Assembly (NCBI GenBank): GCA_018433675.1
Contig: JAHDQS010000019.1
Span: forward strand, 1 to 55,853
Origin: Clostridia bacterium
Lineage (GTDB): Bacteria; Bacillota; Peptococcia; DRI-13; SM3-B62
Reading direction: 5' to 3'
Length of the DNA: 55,853 nucleotides
Shown: one piece after another, positions 9,613 through 18,400 of the stretch
Layout of the letters: every line of letters begins with the position of its first letter
How positions within the stretch are numbered: position 1 is the stretch's first letter
Made by a program: the position numbers and the translations under genes
Notes under the pieces: generated by a model
What the model saw: only the letters and a program-made list of their open reading frames with translations
Databases searched by the model: none
Told to the model about the DNA's origin: nothing

Positions 9613-10092
9613 TTGAAACATACAATTTCGTTAAAAGTAAATGGTGAAAGCTATAAAATTGATGTCCAGTCAGAAACAGTCCTACTTGATCTAATCAGAG
9701 AAAAATTAGATCTTACAGGTACAAAAGATGGTTGCCGCAGCGGAGAATGTGGCGCGTGTACAGTTATGATGAATGGTGTCCCCGTTAATTCTTGTATGGT
9801 TTTAGCAGTAGAAGCGGACGGAAGTGAGATTACAACTATAGAAGGTTTAAGTAAAGGAGATGAGCTGCATCCTCTCCAAAAGTCATTTATAGAAAAAGGT
9901 GCTGTGCAATGTGGTTATTGTACCCCCGGTATGATATTATCGGCCAAGGCTTTGCTTGATAGAAATAGCGCTCCGACCTCCGAAGAGGTTAAAAAAGCCA
10001 TTCGGGGGAATATCTGCCGGTGTACCGGTTACCAAAAGATTGAGGAAGCCATTATGGATGCGGCCAGTACAATGAGGGGGGATGAAAAGTGA
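9613..10092 (+). CDS. xanthine dehydrogenase family protein, [2Fe-2S] (small) subunit
   Basis: Small subunit with two [2Fe-2S] clusters linking the Mo site to FAD. Plant-type ferredoxin cluster ligands are C41, C46, C49 and C61 (CRSGECGACT...C); the second cluster uses C100, C103, C135 and C137 (QCGYC, NICRC). TTG 9613 is chosen as start because GGGAGGTG at 9599-9606 serves it; GTG 9604 lies within that site. The 159-aa product is normal for CoxS/NdhS-type subunits. Its TGA overlaps the GTG of the Mo subunit. Confidence 0.93.
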   Translation: MKHTISLKVNGESYKIDVQSETVLLDLIREKLDLTGTKDGCRSGECGACTVMMNGVPVNSCMVLAVEADGSEITTIEGLSKGDELHPLQKSFIEKGAVQCGYCTPGMILSAKALLDRNSAPTSEEVKKAIRGNICRCTGYQKIEEAIMDAASTMRGDEK

Positions 10093-12389
10093 GTGAAATG
10101 ACGGTAGTGGGGAAATATATACCTTCGATAAATGCTCTTTCAAAGGTTACCGGGCAGAATAAAATGCTGCAGGATATGAAGATGCCGGGAATGTTGTACG
10201 GTAAAGTATTTCGCAGCACCCAGGTGCATGCCCGGATTCGTAAAATTGACGTTTCAAAAGCCCGCAAACTGCCGGGAGTAAGAGCTGTAATCACTGCTGC
10301 AGATATCCCCCCTAGGGTATACTGCTACAGCCCGGATTCGGTTGATGAAGAGATTTTATGCAGCAAAAAGGTCAGGTATATTGGGGATGAGATAGCTGCG
10401 GTGGCTGCTGATTCTGTAGAGATTGCTCAAGAGGCGTTAAAACTGATTGAGGTTGAATATGAGCCTTTGCCGGGTACTTTTGATACCGTCAAAGCCATGG
10501 AGAGCAATGCGCCTCTTGTTCATGAAGATAAAGGCAGTAATATTGTTGGTGAACTTGACAAGGAATTTGGGGATATTGAAAAAGGTTTTGCCGAATCCGA
10601 CCATATTTTCGAGGACTATTTTGTTTCGAGCCGACAGGCGCACTGCTGCATGGAAACAAGGGGTTGTATTGCTCAGTATGCGGCAGGAGGCAGTTACACA
10701 ATTTGGGCACCGACACAAGGACCGCATAATACAAGGACACAGTTGGCTGAGGCTCTGGGCATTGACAAGTCAAAGGTACGCGTTATAGATACGGCTGCAG
10801 GCGGAGCGTTCGGTCAAAAGGTCATGCTGGATACCAATGTTCCTATTGCCGCTTATTTATCAAAATTCACCGGGCGTCCTGTGAAATTAGTAAATACTAG
10901 AGAAGAAGAATTTTTTAATTCCAGAACGAGTTATGAGTTTAAAGTGTATCTGAAAACCGGTGTTACTGAGGAAGGCAAAATTTTAGCTAAACAGGCACGG
11001 GTGATTCTGGATAATGGTGCTTACACTGATCAGGGCTTCAATATGGTAAGGTTTGCAGGTGTTGTATTTTCAGTGTTATATGATGTTCCTAATATAAAAT
11101 ATCAAGGTTCCTTGGTATATACCAATAATCAACCCAGCACAGCATTTCGTGGATTTGGGAATCAACAAATCAATTTTGCTTTTGAGGCTCATCTTGACCA
11201 GATTGCGGCCAAGCTTGGTCTGGATCCGATGGAGATTCGTCTTCTAAACGCGAATAAGACAGGTTATACAAAGGCAACCAAGGCATTTATCAACACCTGT
11301 CCTTTTAAAGAATGTATTGAAGAGACGGCGAGACTTTCCGGTTGGGCGGAAAAAAGGAAGTTGTATGATAAACAGGATAAAAACAAGAGATTCCAGCGGG
11401 GAATTGGAATGGCTATGATGACTCATACCGGGTGCAGTACCCGCAACGGAGGGTTTTTAGCCGGTGAAGCTTTCATTAAAATAAGTGAGGACGGAATCGT
11501 CTCGCTAATTACTCCCATTGTGGAACTGGGACAGGGTGGAACAACAGCGATGACTCAGATTGTCGCCGAAGGAATGGGAGTAAAAATGGAGGATGTAAGG
11601 ATAATTAACGCGGATACGGAAGTTATACCTTTTGATCCCGGAGCCTTCGGCAGTAGACAGACCTTTATTGACGGACATGCCGCTTTAGCAGCTGCTCTGG
11701 ATGCGAAGAAGGAAATGCTTTCCGTGGCTGCTACAATGCTGGATTGCAAAGCAGAAGAATTGGATGCAGCTGATGGGATAGTATTCATGAAGAATAAGCC
11801 GGATGATCCTAAGGTTAGCACAAGGGACGTTGCCAAGTATGTAGTGACACAAAAGGGTACTTTGATTTCCGGGTATGGACTCTATGCCGACGAAACAGCA
11901 CCGGAAGGAGGCAGGACGAAGGCCTTTGCCACATATATTCCAACCTATGCCTACGGATGCCAGGCAATAGAAGTCGAGGTTGACCAAGAAACCGGGAAGG
12001 TCGAAATCCTGAAAATAACAGCGTTGACTGATAGCGGGCGTACGCTCAATCCGCTTTTGGCCGAAGGACAAATTCACGGAGCCCTTGCCCAGGGATTAGG
12101 TTATGCTTTTACAGAAGAATATGTTATTGATGAAGGTAAGGTTCTGACAGACTCTTTTGTTGACTATAAGGTGCCGCGGGCGGAAGACATGCCGGAAATG
12201 GTACTGGACTTTATTGAGAGTAATGATTTAGGTCCCTATGGTGTAAAAGGTATTGGAGAAAGTGGATTAGTTCCTACCCAAGCAGCTTTGGCCAATGCGG
12301 TTTATCAAGCTACCGGTGTGCTAATTAAAGAACTTCCGGTAAAACCGGAGAAAGTATTAAAAGGGTTAAAACAAAGAGGATTATGTTAA
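10089..12389 (+). CDS. xanthine dehydrogenase family protein, molybdopterin-binding (large) subunit
   Basis: Catalytic subunit binding the molybdopterin cofactor and hydroxylating a C-H bond of an N-heterocycle, aldehyde or similar substrate with water as oxygen source. Cofactor-contact segments are GGAFGQK, AFRGFGNQQ, ELGQGGTTAMTQ, and the catalytic glutamate E724 in KGIGESGLVPTQ. At 766 aa it is complete. The position corresponding to the CO dehydrogenase active-site loop (VAYRCSFR) is not present, so it is not CoxL. Whether it is one of the selenium-dependent molybdenum hydroxylases cannot be read from sequence; a selenium locus lies 25 kb away, but the yqeB/yqeC/mocA maturation genes are not in the window. 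Substrate unknown. Confidence 0.93.
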   Translation: MSEMTVVGKYIPSINALSKVTGQNKMLQDMKMPGMLYGKVFRSTQVHARIRKIDVSKARKLPGVRAVITAADIPPRVYCYSPDSVDEEILCSKKVRYIGDEIAAVAADSVEIAQEALKLIEVEYEPLPGTFDTVKAMESNAPLVHEDKGSNIVGELDKEFGDIEKGFAESDHIFEDYFVSSRQAHCCMETRGCIAQYAAGGSYTIWAPTQGPHNTRTQLAEALGIDKSKVRVIDTAAGGAFGQKVMLDTNVPIAAYLSKFTGRPVKLVNTREEEFFNSRTSYEFKVYLKTGVTEEGKILAKQARVILDNGAYTDQGFNMVRFAGVVFSVLYDVPNIKYQGSLVYTNNQPSTAFRGFGNQQINFAFEAHLDQIAAKLGLDPMEIRLLNANKTGYTKATKAFINTCPFKECIEETARLSGWAEKRKLYDKQDKNKRFQRGIGMAMMTHTGCSTRNGGFLAGEAFIKISEDGIVSLITPIVELGQGGTTAMTQIVAEGMGVKMEDVRIINADTEVIPFDPGAFGSRQTFIDGHAALAAALDAKKEMLSVAATMLDCKAEELDAADGIVFMKNKPDDPKVSTRDVAKYVVTQKGTLISGYGLYADETAPEGGRTKAFATYIPTYAYGCQAIEVEVDQETGKVEILKITALTDSGRTLNPLLAEGQIHGALAQGLGYAFTEEYVIDEGKVLTDSFVDYKVPRAEDMPEMVLDFIESNDLGPYGVKGIGESGLVPTQAALANAVYQATGVLIKELPVKPEKVLKGLKQRGLC

Positions 12390-12417
12390 TCAAATTCTAT
12401 AAAAGGGGTGAAGCGAT

Positions 12418-13245
12418 ATATTTATTGGGAAAGAATTATTAAATGCATTTGCAAAAATAGCCCCGCATCTCAATAAACTGCTCTATGCCGATATTTTTGT
12501 GGGTGTTGCAGATGCTGAAAAAATACTGGTTTTTCAACCGGGGGAAATACTTGATATCAAGGAAGACTCAGGTGCTCCCATTCCCAAAGGCGGAATCTTA
12601 GAGCAGGCCCTGAAGTCTCGTACACGGATTGAAAAAACAGTGGGGGCAGATCAATATAAGAACCCCTATAAATGTATTGTAGAGCCGTTTTTTGATGAAG
12701 CAGGGAATATCATAGGCGTTGTAGGTATTGGCAGCAGTCTCCACGACCAATATCGTCTCCAGGGAATAATGCAGGTTTTTGATAAATCCTTTAACGAAGT
12801 TGACAGCAGCATTCAAGAAATTGCTAAAGGTTCTCAGAATCTGGCTGAAATAGGGGAATGCTTATCACGTCTTTCCTATGAGGCCGGAGAGAACATTCAC
12901 AAAACGGATGATATTGTACAGATGATTCGTCATGTAGCCGATCAGACTAAAATGTTAGGGCTTAATGCCGCCATAGAAGCAGCTAGAGCCGGCGAACACG
13001 GACGCGGTTTTGCTGTTGTGGCTGAAGAAATACGCCGCTTGTCTGAAGAAAGCAATTTATCGGCAAAGCAGGTAACGACCATACTTAGTGAAGTAGTAGG
13101 TTCTATTGATAATATTAGCAAAGAATCCCAGGAAATAAGCGCAGTTAGTGAAGAACAAGCTGCCGCCACCCAGGAAATAGCCGGGGCTACGGAAGATATG
13201 GGCAGGCAATTGCGTGAGATTCAGGAGTTTACCAAACGTCTATAA
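12418..13245 (+). CDS. soluble methyl-accepting chemotaxis-type sensor, probable non-canonical start
   Basis: The C-terminal half has the chemoreceptor signalling hairpin ([30 protein letters not shown]), preceded by a sensory domain in residues 1-125 and no transmembrane helix. The first ordinary start, GTG 12499, falls inside sequence that keeps reading as protein: in frame from 12418 it encodes [20 protein letters not shown], a typical N-terminus of this soluble family, with AAGGGGTGAA (12403-12412) correctly placed for ATA 12418. An in-frame TGA lies at 12409. So the start is probably ATA (or ATT 12424), giving about 275 aa; 12499 is the conservative alternative. It follows the Mo-hydroxylase by 28 nt and may sense its substrate or redox state. 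Confidence 0.75.
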   Translation: MFIGKELLNAFAKIAPHLNKLLYADIFVGVADAEKILVFQPGEILDIKEDSGAPIPKGGILEQALKSRTRIEKTVGADQYKNPYKCIVEPFFDEAGNIIGVVGIGSSLHDQYRLQGIMQVFDKSFNEVDSSIQEIAKGSQNLAEIGECLSRLSYEAGENIHKTDDIVQMIRHVADQTKMLGLNAAIEAARAGEHGRGFAVVAEEIRRLSEESNLSAKQVTTILSEVVGSIDNISKESQEISAVSEEQAAATQEIAGATEDMGRQLREIQEFTKRL

Positions 13246-13254
13246 ATACTATAT

Positions 13255-13288
13255 AATAACCCCTAGTTTAGTTTCGCTAGGGGTTATT
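13255..13288. terminator. stem-loop after the sensor gene, probable terminator
   Basis: AATAACCCCTAG (13255-13266) pairs with CTAGGGGTTATT (13277-13288) around a 10-nt loop. The U-tract is weak (TTATTATAT), so termination strength is uncertain. Confidence 0.6.
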
Positions 13289-13416
13289 ATATGATGTGCA
13301 GTATGTCTTTGCCTTACTTAAAATTGCCTTATTTATGTTGAAAAGTGTGGAAAGGCATACACATTATGTTGAATTGATGATATAATCAACTTTAAAGAAA
13401 ATTTTGGAGGTAAAAG

Positions 13417-14223
13417 ATGTTTGCACATGAAAGGTACGAAATAGTAATAAGCCTTTTACATAAAAAAAAGGTTGTAAAAGTTGTGGAGCTTGCGGAAAGG
13501 TTCAATGTTTCAATTGAAACTGTACGCAGAGACTTGGAATATTTAGAAAAGCGGGGAGAACTGGAACGGATTTATGGTGGGGCTGCTCTGGTTAAGAAAA
13601 CAGGGGTAGAGGTTAACTACAATTCCAGAGAGGCACGTAATCAAGCAGAAAAAAGAGAAATTGGAAAAAGGGCGGCAGAGTTGATAAGAGACGGAGATAC
13701 CGTGATTTTTGATTTGGGAACAACTACGCTGGAGGTTGCCAGAAACCTTAGGGGCAAGAACAACTTGACAGTACTTACAAATTCAATAAAAATTGCTATT
13801 GAGCTAAGCAATCTTCAAGAAATAAATGTTTTTATGCTAGGCGGACAGATTCGAAAAGAAGAGCTTGCCACTTCAGGTTTTTTAACTAAGTACTGCTTAA
13901 AGCAGTTCAATGTTGATAAGACTTTTATTGGAGTAGGAGGAATAACAGTTGAGGACGGTATCACCGATTATAACATTCAAGAGGCTGAGGCTCGCAGGCT
14001 CATGATCGAAGCGGCAAAACAGGTTATTGCTGTTTGCGATCATACTAAATTCGGTGAAAAAGCCTTTATTAATGTTTATGAACTTGATAGAATCGATACA
14101 ATTGTAACGGATTGCAAAGTTCCCTCAGAGTTGATTAATGATTTTGAAAAGGCGGGAACAAATATTATTGTGGCGAAAATTGAAGGATATACAGGGCTTG
14201 CAGAAGAAAACGAAGGGAAGTAA
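13417..14223 (+). CDS. DeoR/GlpR family transcriptional regulator
   Basis: DNA-binding regulator of the DeoR family. The N-terminal winged helix-turn-helix covers about residues 18-55 (VVELAERFNVSIETVRRDLEYLEKRGEL), followed by the family's YGGA segment and a DeoR C-terminal ligand domain (DLGTTTLEVA, FIGVGGITVEDGITD, ADHTKFG-like CDHTKFG). Length 268 aa is normal. The family usually responds to a phosphorylated sugar or related metabolite. A TATAAT hexamer at 13381 and a GGAGGT site precede the ATG. It stands alone between two hairpins and directly upstream of the symporter operon, which it probably controls. Confidence 0.93.
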   Translation: MFAHERYEIVISLLHKKKVVKVVELAERFNVSIETVRRDLEYLEKRGELERIYGGAALVKKTGVEVNYNSREARNQAEKREIGKRAAELIRDGDTVIFDLGTTTLEVARNLRGKNNLTVLTNSIKIAIELSNLQEINVFMLGGQIRKEELATSGFLTKYCLKQFNVDKTFIGVGGITVEDGITDYNIQEAEARRLMIEAAKQVIAVCDHTKFGEKAFINVYELDRIDTIVTDCKVPSELINDFEKAGTNIIVAKIEGYTGLAEENEGK

Positions 14224-14278
14224 AATAATTTTACTATGTATTATCCAAAAAACCGAGACGATACTTATTCAAACAGGT

Positions 14279-14320
14279 AACTGTTTTCATTGGCTGACAG
14301 TCATGAAAACAGTTTTTTTA
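14279..14320 (+). terminator. rho-independent terminator after the DeoR gene
   Basis: AACTGTTTTCAT (14279-14290) and ATGAAAACAGTT (14303-14314) form a perfect 12-bp stem followed by TTTTTT. Confidence 0.9.
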
Positions 14321-14363
14321 TAGGGCTTTTATGTATAAAAAAAATATAAAAATGTTATTTTTT

Positions 14364-14392
14364 TTGCAGGATATTGTAGTAGCATGTAGAAT
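14364..14392 (+). promoter_or_regulatory. candidate promoter of the symporter/catabolic operon
   Basis: TTGCAG (14364-14369), 17-nt spacer, TAGAAT (14387-14392). The following 14400-14465 stretch is A-rich with repeated ACAAAAAC-like words, which is where a DeoR-family repressor could bind. The untranslated leader would be about 255 nt; I see no known riboswitch in it, only a short stem near 14505-14570 (TTCTGCAGGGGAATTATCTGC and ATATGTTTCCGGAGACATAT). Confidence 0.45.
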
Positions 14393-14655
14393 ATAAATAC
14401 ACAAGAAACAATCATAAAACAGGTATAAAACAAAAACAAAGACACAAAAACTACTAAAACATACTGCGAATGGTTAAGGACGCAAAAGAATGTTTTATTA
14501 TCAACTTCTTCTGCAGGGGAATTATCTGCATTTGATATGTTTCCGGAGACATATCAGAAAAAAGGGCAAAGGGGGAGATGTAAAGGCTAATTCTAGTTCT
14601 AATTGTAATATGGCAGGCTTTGATTGAATTCTAAATAAAAAAGGGGGAGAACAAT

Positions 14656-14787
14656 GTGGGACCAATGAATCTTCCATGGAGCAGTTGGTTAATCTATCCT
14701 TTAATGGTTTTAGAAACGGTTATTGTATGTGTGTGGGCATATAAACTTAAACAAAAGTATGCAGGGGAAGGAGATGATACTGAATGA
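14656..14787 (+). CDS. 43-aa membrane peptide, probable symporter small accessory protein
   Basis: A short gene just before the symporter. GTG 14656 follows GGGGGAG (14643-14649) at ideal spacing and the product runs MGPMNLPWSSWLIYPLMVLE, then a hydrophobic TVIVCVWAY segment, then a charged tail KLKQKYAGEGDDTE. It predicts one membrane helix with an acidic cytoplasmic end. Its stop overlaps the symporter ATG as ATGA, a sign of translational coupling. Sodium:solute symporters often have a small partner subunit; this peptide fits that pattern, though I cannot verify a family match. An ATG at 14665 is an alternative start. Confidence 0.75.
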   Translation: MGPMNLPWSSWLIYPLMVLETVIVCVWAYKLKQKYAGEGDDTE

Positions 14788-16211
14788 GGACTCTTCAAAT
14801 CGTTGTTATTCTTATCTACGTGGCTGCTTGCTATTGGATTGCCAATAATGCACGCCGTCAAGGTTCAACTCTTAAAGATTATTTATGCCCGTCAATGGGA
14901 CCATGGACAATAGCGCTGACAGGTTTTGCCACAGCTTTTAGTACTTCAACGCTAGTTGTCGGTGCAGGTTTCGGCTATCAATATGGCGCTTCTGTACTTT
15001 GGTTTGCAGTTCCCCAAGCATTCGGGCTTGCGGTGATGTTTTTACTGTTTTCAGCCCCGATGTATGATATGAGAAGAAAGCTGGGTTCTTTAACAGTAAG
15101 TGAGTTCCTGGGAGCACGCTTTAAATCTGATAAAATCAGGGGATGGGCCGCCATAATTCTCTTTGTGTTCTGTGTTGGGAACCTGATTGTAATTTACCGT
15201 AGTTTGGGACTTGTTGTTGCCCAAGCTATGGGCATCCCGTATTGGGTTGCGGTAGTAGTAGGTGGAATATTGGCAGCGTTTTACACATTTTATGGTGGAC
15301 AGCTGGCAGTGGCTCAAACGGATGTTTTGCAGGGTTGGTTGATGACAGGCGGTGTTTTGATACTATTTCCGATAGCTCTTAGCCGAGTTGGAGGTTTATC
15401 CGAACTTTATCTGAAGCTGGGGGAAATTTCACCCCAACTAACAAGCTCACCGGGGAATTTCCAAATTGGAATATTGCTTGGAATGGTGCTTGTGTTCTCG
15501 GTGGGGATGCTTGGACAGCCGCAAATACTTTACAGAACTATGTTTATTAGGAGCAAAAAGGATATACCCACGATTGCTTTGGTTAGCTTTTTTGTTTCAT
15601 TAGTGGCCTGCTATATCGCCTTCCATTGCGGTATGGTGGGGAAAGTACTTATACCCACAGAGCTGGCTACAAGCGACCTGGCTATGCCTACCCTTATTAT
15701 TTCGGTTTTGAATCCTGTGCTTGCAGCGGTATTGGTGACGGCGATGTGTGCGGCAGCTATGTCAACTGCCGATTCTGTCTTGATTATGGCCTCATCGGCA
15801 ATAACACGGGATATTTACCAAAAATTCATTAATAAAGAAGCTTCAGACGATAGGGTTAAAAAGCTTAGTGGTATTCTTGCCTTGGTACTGGGAGCTATTG
15901 GTACTATCTGGGCTCTGTATCCTCCTAGTTGGTTCCTCTTCCTAATGGCGTTCGTATGGGCGGTATGGGCTGCGACTTACATGTTCCCGTTCCTGTATGG
16001 GTTGTATTGGAGAGGCACAACAACAAATGGGGTTTTTGCCAGCATGGTTTTGGGACCGCTGACAGCTGTAATTTGGAAGCAGATGGGTCAGCCTTTTCAC
16101 ATTCATCCGCTTTTCCCTGCGCTGCTGGTAGCAGGTTTGACTATTCCAATTGTAAGTTCCTTTACTCCTAAACTTCCGGATGAATTCTTGAATGAATTGT
16201 TCGATAAATAG
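14784..16211 (+). CDS. sodium:solute symporter family protein
   Basis: Integral membrane transporter of the SSS family (PutP/PanF-like), importing an organic solute with sodium. It has about 12-13 hydrophobic helices over 475 aa and typical SSS features: the early segment GFATAFSTSTLVVGAGFGYQYG, the YTFYGGQLAVAQTDVLQG core motif, and AAMSTADSVLIMASSAITRDIY in the second half. It overlaps the 43-aa peptide by 4 nt. The operon that follows (methionine gamma-lyase-like enzyme, acyl-CoA synthetase, alanine dehydrogenase) suggests an amino acid or a derivative as substrate, which is inference. Confidence 0.93.
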   Translation: MRTLQIVVILIYVAACYWIANNARRQGSTLKDYLCPSMGPWTIALTGFATAFSTSTLVVGAGFGYQYGASVLWFAVPQAFGLAVMFLLFSAPMYDMRRKLGSLTVSEFLGARFKSDKIRGWAAIILFVFCVGNLIVIYRSLGLVVAQAMGIPYWVAVVVGGILAAFYTFYGGQLAVAQTDVLQGWLMTGGVLILFPIALSRVGGLSELYLKLGEISPQLTSSPGNFQIGILLGMVLVFSVGMLGQPQILYRTMFIRSKKDIPTIALVSFFVSLVACYIAFHCGMVGKVLIPTELATSDLAMPTLIISVLNPVLAAVLVTAMCAAAMSTADSVLIMASSAITRDIYQKFINKEASDDRVKKLSGILALVLGAIGTIWALYPPSWFLFLMAFVWAVWAATYMFPFLYGLYWRGTTTNGVFASMVLGPLTAVIWKQMGQPFHIHPLFPALLVAGLTIPIVSSFTPKLPDEFLNELFDK

Positions 16212-16223
16212 TTAATCAAAAAG

Positions 16224-16257
16224 TGAAGAGGGGTAGAAATAGCATATCTGCCCCCTT
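16224..16257 (+). terminator. stem-loop between symporter and FMN reductase genes
   Basis: GAGGGGTAGA pairs with TCTGCCCCC (one G-U pair) around a 9-nt loop, followed by CATTT. It has only a weak U-tract, so it may act as a partial terminator or processing site that makes the symporter transcript more abundant than the downstream genes. Confidence 0.45.
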
Positions 16258-16316
16258 CATTTCAAATAACTAACTAGACTGACGTTAAAATGCTGGAAAG
16301 GAGGGAAAAGCCTGAG

Positions 16317-17057
16317 ATGAATTGTAAAATTCTTGGCATTGTTGGCAGCCCCAGGCACAATAGCAGCACGGAGGTACTTGTTAACCAAGCCTTGGAAGCA
16401 GCACGGGAAACAGGAGATATCGAAACGGATATAATAACGTTGGCCGGCAAGAGGGTACTTCCCTGTATTGGTTGCTATAAGTGTGTGGAAAAGAAAAGCC
16501 TGTGTATTTTTAAAGATAAGGACTGTTTGGGGGAAATCTATGAAAAATGGCTGCAGGCCGACGGCATAATTATTAGTAGTCCTGTTTATCATCTTTCTAT
16601 TACCGGGGTATTAAAAAATGTGTTAGACCGGTTAGGAGAGGGAATATGGTCTTTACGAGCCACTTCCGCTATTGATTCGGGTTGGTTTGGCAAGGTTGGA
16701 GGAGTAATAACCCAGGGCATGGCGGATTTTGGTGGGCAGGAATATACGGCCCAGTATCTTGTTAACCATCTTCTTTTAATGAATTGCTTGGTTGTTCCCG
16801 CGGAATTTCTTACCGTCCCCGGGGTAGTAGGTTCGTTTAAGGGGAATAAGGTTTATGAACCGGGTAAAATTGCCGAATATGATGAGACAGCAGTGAGAAA
16901 TGCCAGAATCATGGGGAAAAGGGTTGCTGAAATCACGAAGATAATGAAAGCCGGTACAGAACAGCTTAAGGAGCAGCTTCCAGCGGAATACTCGTCATAT
17001 GTTTTAACGAAAGAGGGAGCCGAAAAGATTCTGGCTATTGGAAAGAACGGTAAATAA
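16317..17057 (+). CDS. flavodoxin-like NAD(P)H-dependent FMN reductase family protein
   Basis: Flavodoxin-fold protein with the FMN phosphate-binding loop GSPRHNSSTEVLVNQAL at the N-terminus and a C-x2-C pair (CIGCYKCVEK) at about residues 47-50, as in the iron-sulfur flavoprotein-like group of NADPH-dependent FMN reductases; SSPVYHLSITGVLKNVLDR is the usual flavin-site motif. The frame is open from 16290; AAAGGAGGG at 16297-16305 supports ATG 16317, giving 246 aa. It probably supplies electrons for a reduction step of the operon; the substrate is unknown. Confidence 0.85.
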   Translation: MNCKILGIVGSPRHNSSTEVLVNQALEAARETGDIETDIITLAGKRVLPCIGCYKCVEKKSLCIFKDKDCLGEIYEKWLQADGIIISSPVYHLSITGVLKNVLDRLGEGIWSLRATSAIDSGWFGKVGGVITQGMADFGGQEYTAQYLVNHLLLMNCLVVPAEFLTVPGVVGSFKGNKVYEPGKIAEYDETAVRNARIMGKRVAEITKIMKAGTEQLKEQLPAEYSSYVLTKEGAEKILAIGKNGK

Positions 17058-17099
17058 TACCGTTTATATAAAAACTATATTAGATTAGGAGTGAAAGAA

Positions 17100-18359
17100 A
17101 TGGCATTAGAAAAGTATAACGGTTACAAATTTATCAAAACCCCCGCTTATCCGGATGTGCCTTATGCAGAGTACGTTGCGCGTTATACGAAAGCACAGAG
17201 GTTGATGGAAGAAAAGGGTGTGGACTGTCTTGTTCTTTGGAACAGGAATAATATCAGGTACTATTTTGGATTCCAGTCCATTCATTGGTTATGTCCCAGC
17301 ATTCAGTGTGCTGTAGGCATTATTCCATTAAAGGGTGATCCTGTTTTGATTGTGCCTGACTTCTTTATGGGTACGGCAGAAAACCTCTGTTGGACCAGAA
17401 ATATGTATGGCTATATTGATCCGCACCAGCCGAAATCTCAAAGGGACCTTTCGGTTGATGTAGCCAATTTAATAATTGAAATGGGTTATGGTGAGAAAAA
17501 TGTTGGTATGGAAAAAGGTCCTTTGGGCTGTATGTGGATACCGAGACCTTTGAACGATATTGAGGTTTTCATTGAATCATTGCCGAAGGCGAAAATAGTT
17601 GACGGCGACGGAGTGATTTGGGGCTGCCGCATGTATAAATCACCTTTGGAGGTCGACCGCATTTCTACGTCAGTGGCGGCAATTTCAGCGATTGCTTCGG
17701 CTCTGGTTGAAGGGTTCAGGCCCGGCATGGATGAGCTTGACCTTAGCAGAATTGCTCAAGGCAAGGCTGCATCATTGGGAACCAGTCATTTGGGAGACAG
17801 TATCGGTTTGCAGGGCTCCTTCCGGGCTGCCCTTAACAAGGAATTATGTGCTGATATCGGCGTCCATGAAGGTGCTCCGATTGTAAAAGGAGACTACATT
17901 TTCTACGATATGTTCTATGATTACAAAGGTTATGCTCCTGATACAGCCAGGATGATCCAAATCAGTCCTGTCACTGATGAAATGAAAAAAATGTACGAAT
18001 TAATCTTTAAATGCGAAGATCTGGTTGAAGATGCTTTAAAGCCTGGAATTAAAGCAAATGAGATATGGAACATCATGTATGATCCCATCAAAAAGGCCGG
18101 CTTCCCGGTATTAGATATGGGAGGCCATGGTACTGGTCTGGATACTCATGAGCCGCCTTCCATAGATGCCTGGAATGACATGGTCATTGAAGAAGGTATG
18201 GTTTTGTCAATTGAACCTTGGGTTTATGAGCATTTAAAGATGAATGGCGGAACAGGCAAGTTCGGCATACAAGATCAGTTTGTTATTACCAAGGATGGCT
18301 GCAAAAAAATTGCAGGATATAACAGGGAAATACTTCAAGTCACCCATCCCATACTTTAA
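17100..18359 (+). CDS. M24 family (creatinase/Xaa-Pro aminopeptidase-like) protein
   Basis: Pita-bread fold protein with an N-terminal creatinase-type domain (residues 1-170) and a C-terminal M24 domain. Aligning the usual five metal ligands gives D270, D281 (DMFYDYKGYAPDTAR), H343 (GGHGTGLDTHEP), E372 (LSIEPW), but the last ligand, normally Glu, is Q391 (FGIQDQFVIT). One altered ligand suggests a changed or absent metal site, as in creatinase-type C-N hydrolases, rather than a standard aminopeptidase. The start is ATG 17100, 8 nt after AGGAG; GTG 17091 overlaps that site. Its position next to a transporter suggests it opens or deamidinates the imported compound. Product 419 aa. Confidence 0.85.
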   Translation: MALEKYNGYKFIKTPAYPDVPYAEYVARYTKAQRLMEEKGVDCLVLWNRNNIRYYFGFQSIHWLCPSIQCAVGIIPLKGDPVLIVPDFFMGTAENLCWTRNMYGYIDPHQPKSQRDLSVDVANLIIEMGYGEKNVGMEKGPLGCMWIPRPLNDIEVFIESLPKAKIVDGDGVIWGCRMYKSPLEVDRISTSVAAISAIASALVEGFRPGMDELDLSRIAQGKAASLGTSHLGDSIGLQGSFRAALNKELCADIGVHEGAPIVKGDYIFYDMFYDYKGYAPDTARMIQISPVTDEMKKMYELIFKCEDLVEDALKPGIKANEIWNIMYDPIKKAGFPVLDMGGHGTGLDTHEPPSIDAWNDMVIEEGMVLSIEPWVYEHLKMNGGTGKFGIQDQFVITKDGCKKIAGYNREILQVTHPIL

Positions 18360-18400
18360 TTAGATTGACTTGGCATAAGTCATGTAATTGCGGTTCTAGA

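Noticed and set aside
10089-12389. Aerobic CO dehydrogenase large subunit
   Set aside because: The CoxL active-site cysteine loop is absent, and the surrounding genes point to an anaerobe.
8701-12389. 4-hydroxybenzoyl-CoA reductase
   Set aside because: The FAD subunit lacks the extra [4Fe-4S] loop characteristic of that enzyme, and no aromatic CoA ligase or benzoyl-CoA genes are present.
14400-14465. Direct-repeat or CRISPR-like array in the A-rich region before the symporter operon
   Set aside because: Repeated ACAAAAAC-like words are short and irregular; no regular spacers and no cas genes.
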